Assembly: GCA_023488925.1 (NCBI GenBank)
Contig: JAMDDA010000154.1
Location: forward strand, 1 to 8,866
Direction: 5' to 3'
Origin: Actinomycetota bacterium
Lineage (GTDB): Bacteria; Actinomycetota; Thermoleophilia; RBG-16-64-13
Length of the DNA stretch: 8,866 nt
Below are positions 6,353 through 8,866 of this stretch, piece after piece (positions within the stretch are counted from its first letter, which is position 1; each line of letters starts with the position of its first letter). The translations under genes were made by a program, and so were the position numbers. The notes under the pieces were generated by a model. The model was not told the origin of the DNA, did no database searches, and worked only from the letters and a program-made list of their open reading frames with translations.

Positions 6353-7026
6353 CGGTCGCTCCCTCCCCTGACCGATGCGCCCGCGTCCACGGTGATCAGA
6401 GGCCGGACCCGGAACGCGGCTCCAAGCTCGGCAGCCAGCGCCCGGGCCGCCTCCACATCGACCTGGGGTACGGCGACCACCGTGGCCGTAACCTCGATGC
6501 CCGCCTGCACCGCGGCGCGGATGAACCGCGTCACCGCCCGGAAGGCATGCGCGAAGAGCGGACGGCAGACCCGGTCGTAGGTAACCGGGTCGGAAGCATT
6601 CAGACTCACCGAGGCGGCCCCGAGCCCGGCGGCCGCCAGCTCGCCGGCCACATCGCGGCCCGGGTGGAGAAGCCCCGCTTGGCCGTTGGTGTCGAGACGG
6701 GTGCGCAGCCGCCGCGTCCGCAACCAGTCGAGCAGCGCGAGGATCTCATCGAGTCGGAGGGTGGGCTCGCCCAGCCCGGTGAAAACCACCTCGTCCGGCA
6801 TCCCGTCCAGGAACGCGTACTCCAGAGCCGTGATGACATCTTCGGCGGTAGGCTCCTGTGCCGGGGCGAGTCTCAGGTCGTACCCGTACACGTTCCAAGT
6901 CCATTCGCGCAGGCAGAAGACACACGCCGACGAGCAGCGACTGGTGAGGTTTACATAGAGGCTACGTCCGCCCCAGTACACGTAGTTCGGGCCGGGGATC
7001 GACTCCGAGCGCGCCTGGGACCCCAT
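6349..7026 (-). CDS. TatD-associated-type radical SAM protein
   Basis: A 225-residue short radical SAM protein with Cys31-x3-Cys35-x2-Cys38 in LTSRCSSACVFCLREW, the glycine-rich FTGLGEPTL strand (82-90) and RLDTNGQ (110-116). The opening NYVYWGGRSLYVNLTSRC and the VYGYDL segment after the cluster fit the family often annotated as TatD family-associated radical SAM protein. No TatD nuclease lies in the window. The start is ATG at 7026, with AAGGA seven bases upstream; ATG 7041 has no such site, and the frame open to 7161 runs back through the promoter region. As first gene of the leftward operon, it precedes the phosphatase and AmrS. The reaction is not known to me; without an auxiliary cluster domain it is probably a simple radical SAM enzyme. 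Confidence 0.85.
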   Translation of the reverse strand: MGSQARSESIPGPNYVYWGGRSLYVNLTSRCSSACVFCLREWTWNVYGYDLRLAPAQEPTAEDVITALEYAFLDGMPDEVVFTGLGEPTLRLDEILALLDWLRTRRLRTRLDTNGQAGLLHPGRDVAGELAAAGLGAASVSLNASDPVTYDRVCRPLFAHAFRAVTRFIRAAVQAGIEVTATVVAVPQVDVEAARALAAELGAAFRVRPLITVDAGASVRGGSDR

Positions 7027-7052
7027 GTCGGCATCCTTCATGATCGCGGAGA

Positions 7053-7058
7053 AGTATA
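7053..7058 (-). promoter_or_regulatory. Candidate -10 box for the radical SAM operon
   Basis: TATACT on the minus strand matches the sigma-70 -10 consensus at five of six bases and lies 27 bases before the chosen ATG (7026). No -35 hexamer is seen at the expected distance; that position lies inside the GC-rich inverted repeat at 7070-7088, so an activator may be needed. Confidence 0.35.
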
Positions 7059-7069
7059 GCGTGCCCGTG

Positions 7070-7088
7070 CCCGGCCGCGGCGGCCGGG
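7070..7088. repeat. Inverted repeat in the divergent region
   Basis: CCCGGCCG (7070-7077) and CGGCCGGG (7081-7088) form a perfect 8-base inverted repeat around a CGG centre. It occupies the place where a -35 element of the leftward promoter should be, so it could be an operator; chance is possible in DNA this GC-rich. Confidence 0.5.
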
Positions 7089-7112
7089 AGACCGGCGGCC
7101 CATGCATGACCG

Positions 7113-7142
7113 TTAGACACCTATGCATCGCTGTGGTATCTA
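7113..7142 (+). promoter_or_regulatory. Candidate extended -10 promoter for the ABC importer
   Basis: TTAGAC (7113-7118), an 18-base spacer, then TGG directly joined to TATCTA (7137-7142) resembles an extended -10 promoter. Both hexamers are only partial matches. Transcription would start near 7149, giving a leader of about 100 bases. One ATGCAT palindrome lies within the spacer and the other just upstream. Confidence 0.35.
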
Positions 7143-7248
7143 TGGAGCGTCTACAGATCAACCGGGGCCGGTCTCCGAGAAGAATCGCTTCGTAACTCGA
7201 GCGGATCGCGCCACCGGGCCGCGTCAGTACCCGAGAAGGAGGTCCACG

Positions 7249-8175
7249 TTGAAGAGAGGCTGGGCGCTACTCACAATCCTGGTGGTGCTGGCGCTCGTGG
7301 CGGTGCCGGTAGCTGCGGGCTGCGGCGGCGGCGAAACCACCACTACGGCGGCACCCTCCCCGGAGACCACGGCGGCACCCTCCCCGGAGACCACAGGGGT
7401 GTCTTCCCCGGAGACCACTGCCGGAGCGGACGCGGCCGCCGCGGCCGATGCCGCCATCGCGGCCGTCACCAAGTCGGCGAACATCGAGACGCCGCCTACC
7501 ATCGAGGCCGGGAAGCTCATGGCCGGCTCCGACACTTCGTTCGCTCCCTTCGAGTTTTCCGATGAAAAGGGCGGGTACACCGGCTTCGACGTCGACCTGG
7601 TCACAGCCCTCGCCAAGAAGATGGGGCTGGAGCTCGAGGTCGTGCCCACCGCCTGGGACGGCATCATCCCGAATCTGGTGGCCAACCGGTACGACATCAT
7701 CATGTCGGCCATGACCATCACCGAGGATCGTAAGAAGCAGATCAACTTCACCGACGGCTACATCCCCACCAACCTGGCCATCACCACCAAGGCCGACGCC
7801 CCCATCGCCGATGCGCAGGGGCTCGTGGGGAAGATCGTGGGGGTGCAGGTCGACACCACCGGTCAGTTCGAGGTGGAGAAGATCCAGGGCGTCAAGGAGA
7901 TCAAGAAGTACGACACCATCGTGGCGGCCATCCAGGACCTGCTGGCCGGCCGGGTGGACGCCGTGGTCAACGACTCCCCCGTCAACGCCTACTACATCAA
8001 GGACAAGCCTGAGTTCGCAAACACCGGCAAGATCGGTTCCGACGACTTCTACGGCTTCGGTATCAAGAAGGAGAACACCAAGCTCCTGGAAGCCATGAAC
8101 GCCGCTTTGGCGGAGCTCAAGGCCGAGGGCACGTACGACAAGATCTACGCGAAGTGGTTCGGAACAGCCCAGTAG
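7249..8175 (+). CDS. Polar amino-acid ABC transporter substrate-binding lipoprotein
   Basis: A 308-residue extracellular receptor of SBP family 3 (HisJ/GlnH type). The TTG start is decided by a near-perfect AGAAGGAGG (7234-7242) six bases upstream. The signal peptide has Lys2-Arg3, a hydrophobic core (about 5-21) and a lipobox AAGC with lipidated Cys25. A low-complexity Thr/Ala/Pro/Ser/Glu tether (about 30-60) is followed by an Ala-rich stretch and the binding domain (about 83-305). Family marks are FAPFEF (98-103), GFDVDLVTALAKKMG, Arg161 in TEDRKKQINFT, expected to hold the ligand carboxylate, and Asp242 in VVNDSPV, expected near the amino group. The ligand is a polar amino acid, possibly glutamine or another uncharged type; the sequence alone does not decide. 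It is followed by a hairpin and the permease. Confidence 0.92.
   Translation: MKRGWALLTILVVLALVAVPVAAGCGGGETTTTAAPSPETTAAPSPETTGVSSPETTAGADAAAAADAAIAAVTKSANIETPPTIEAGKLMAGSDTSFAPFEFSDEKGGYTGFDVDLVTALAKKMGLELEVVPTAWDGIIPNLVANRYDIIMSAMTITEDRKKQINFTDGYIPTNLAITTKADAPIADAQGLVGKIVGVQVDTTGQFEVEKIQGVKEIKKYDTIVAAIQDLLAGRVDAVVNDSPVNAYYIKDKPEFANTGKIGSDDFYGFGIKKENTKLLEAMNAALAELKAEGTYDKIYAKWFGTAQ
7345..7416 (+). repeat. Three tandem 24-base repeats in the lipoprotein tether
   Basis: Units at 7345-7368 and 7369-7392 are identical; the third (7393-7416) has diverged in its middle. Each encodes eight residues on the pattern TAAPSPET (TGVSSPET in the third), starting at residue 33. The repeat lengthens the flexible linker between lipid anchor and binding domain and is likely to vary in copy number. 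Confidence 0.93.
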
Positions 8176-8203
8176 GCACGGGACCAAGCCGAACGATCTT
8201 CTG

Positions 8204-8233
8204 CGGGGGCCGGGGCGCAAGCCCCGGCCCCCG
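8204..8233 (+). terminator. Strong GC hairpin between receptor and permease genes
   Basis: A perfect 13-base stem (CGGGGGCCGGGGC with its complement) closes on a GCAA loop of the stable GNRA class, 28 bases after the receptor stop and 40 bases before the permease start. Only a short TTT follows about six bases after the stem, so termination is probably partial. Such a hairpin commonly protects or limits the upstream message so that the receptor is made in excess over the permease. Confidence 0.75.
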
Positions 8234-8273
8234 TGCCCGTTTCTAGAGAATCGACCGGGCGGAGGGGGTCTGC

Positions 8274-8866
8274 GTGGACGCACTGCAGCGCTACTACTTC
8301 AACTGGGATATCATCAAGGACACGGTGCCGCTGCTGCTGAGAACTCTGCCCACGGTGGCCGAGCTCTTGGCGCTGGGGCTGTTGTTCGCCTTCATCTGGG
8401 GCCTCACCCTTTCGCTCATGCGGCTCTCCCGGTTCCGCGTTCTGCGCTGGTTCGCGGTCGTCTACATCGACTTCTTCCGCGGGCTGCCGCTCTTGCTCCT
8501 CCTGATCTTCATCTACTCGGGCTTGGCCATTGTCGGGGCCGACACGGGCATCGACGCACTGATACTCCCCCCGACCATCGCCGCCGTCTCCGCCTTTGCC
8601 ATCTGTTACGCGGCCTACTCCGCCGAGGTCTTCCGCGCCGGTATCGAATCCATCCCCAAAGGACAGACGGAGGCCGCGCGTTCCCTGGGCATGACCTACG
8701 GGCAGGCCATGCGCTACGTGATCCTGCCCCAGGCTCTCAAGACCGTCATCCCCCCGTTGACCAACGAGCTCGTGGCGCTCATCAAAGATACTTCCCTGGC
8801 CTCGGTCATCTCGGTGCCGGAGCTGCTGTTCCGAGCCAAGGAGAAGATGGGCGTCGTCGCCAACCC
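8274..8866 (+). CDS. Polar amino-acid ABC transporter permease (3' end missing)
   Basis: The GTG start at 8274 has GGAGGGGG (8261-8268) five bases upstream. The frame then stays open to the window end, giving 197 residues of an inner-membrane permease of the HisM/GlnP type. There are several hydrophobic segments (about 22-50, 58-88 and 97-115), the segment YIDFFRGLPLLLLL that is typical of the family, and the EAA loop, EAARSLGMTYGQAMRYVILPQA (133-154), which docks with the ATPase. The distal part KDTSLASVISVPELL is also family-typical. Only a short C-terminal part is missing. The ATP-binding subunit is expected downstream, outside the window. It forms an importer with the receptor gene upstream. 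Confidence 0.93.
   Translation, partial: MDALQRYYFNWDIIKDTVPLLLRTLPTVAELLALGLLFAFIWGLTLSLMRLSRFRVLRWFAVVYIDFFRGLPLLLLLIFIYSGLAIVGADTGIDALILPPTIAAVSAFAICYAAYSAEVFRAGIESIPKGQTEAARSLGMTYGQAMRYVILPQALKTVIPPLTNELVALIKDTSLASVISVPELLFRAKEKMGVVAN

Larger units (their letters stand above)
7027..7248. promoter_or_regulatory. Divergent control region between the radical SAM operon and the ABC importer
   Basis: These 222 bases hold no credible gene. They contain candidate promoters for both directions, an 8-base GC-rich inverted repeat, and two ATGCAT palindromes exactly 21 bases apart (7102-7107 and 7123-7128). The stretch from about 7150 to 7233 would be the leader of the importer and shows no structure I recognise. 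Confidence 0.6.

Noticed and set aside
5441..6580. 379-codon open frame on the plus strand over the phosphatase and radical SAM genes
   Set aside because: It spans parts of two well-supported opposite genes and shows no domain.
7027..7161. Extension of the TatD-associated radical SAM gene into the divergent region
   Set aside because: The added residues are not family-like and would cover both promoter candidates; ATG 7026 has AAGGA upstream.
7123..7248. Upstream ATG that would lengthen the binding protein by 42 residues
   Set aside because: It would put a polar stretch before the signal peptide, while the TTG at 7249 has AGAAGGAGG at ideal spacing.
7267..8283. 338-codon open frame on the minus strand over the binding-protein gene
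   Set aside because: Its Gly/Arg/Asp/Val repeats are the antisense reading of the receptor, which has a good ribosome site and family motifs.
1..8866. tRNA, rRNA, CRISPR array, insertion sequence or transposase
   Set aside because: No CCA-ended cloverleaf, rRNA core, spaced direct-repeat array, terminal inverted repeats or transposase motifs were seen.

Overview
The window is GC-rich DNA (by eye about two-thirds G+C) from a bacterium. It is packed with genes that overlap by one to four bases and uses several GTG and TTG starts. The lipid-anchored binding protein with a Thr/Pro/Glu tether, the anti-sigma-like ATPase-fold protein and the two radical SAM enzymes together suggest an anaerobic, uncultured lineage of Actinomycetota (Coriobacteriia- or Thermoleophilia-like). 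This placement is inference and is not firm.

Layout from left to right. (1) Bases 1-528, plus strand: the 3' end of a sugar phosphate isomerase/epimerase-type TIM barrel. (2) Bases 4144 down to 476, minus strand: an apparent four-gene operon. It encodes a degenerate GHKL/anti-sigma-like protein, a LytTR response regulator, an ATP sulfurylase fused to a C-terminal CBS-like module, and a free two-CBS protein. Junctions are TGATG overlaps or a 14-base gap. A good promoter candidate lies at 4336-4364, followed by a leader of about 185 bases. (3) Bases 7026 down to 4347, minus strand: a three-gene operon of a TatD-associated-type radical SAM protein, an inositol monophosphatase-family phosphatase and an AmrS-type radical SAM enzyme. 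The genes are joined by ATGA and TTGA overlaps. (4) Bases 7027-7248: a divergent control region. (5) Bases 7249-8866, plus strand: an amino-acid ABC importer made of a lipoprotein receptor, a strong hairpin, then the permease, which is cut by the window edge.

How the parts may work together. The importer follows the ordinary polar amino-acid pattern, and the hairpin between receptor and permease probably gives an excess of receptor. The radical SAM operon is a set of enzymes of unknown substrate. The most unusual part is the second operon. Its ATP sulfurylase has lost two conserved sulfate-contact residues and part of the usual zinc site, has gained a 140-residue region I cannot assign plus a CBS module, and is coupled to a separate CBS protein and a two-gene signalling module with no histidine kinase in view. 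A nucleotide-sensing, regulated (or repurposed) adenylyltransferase is a reasonable hypothesis, but only the architecture is visible; its function is not.
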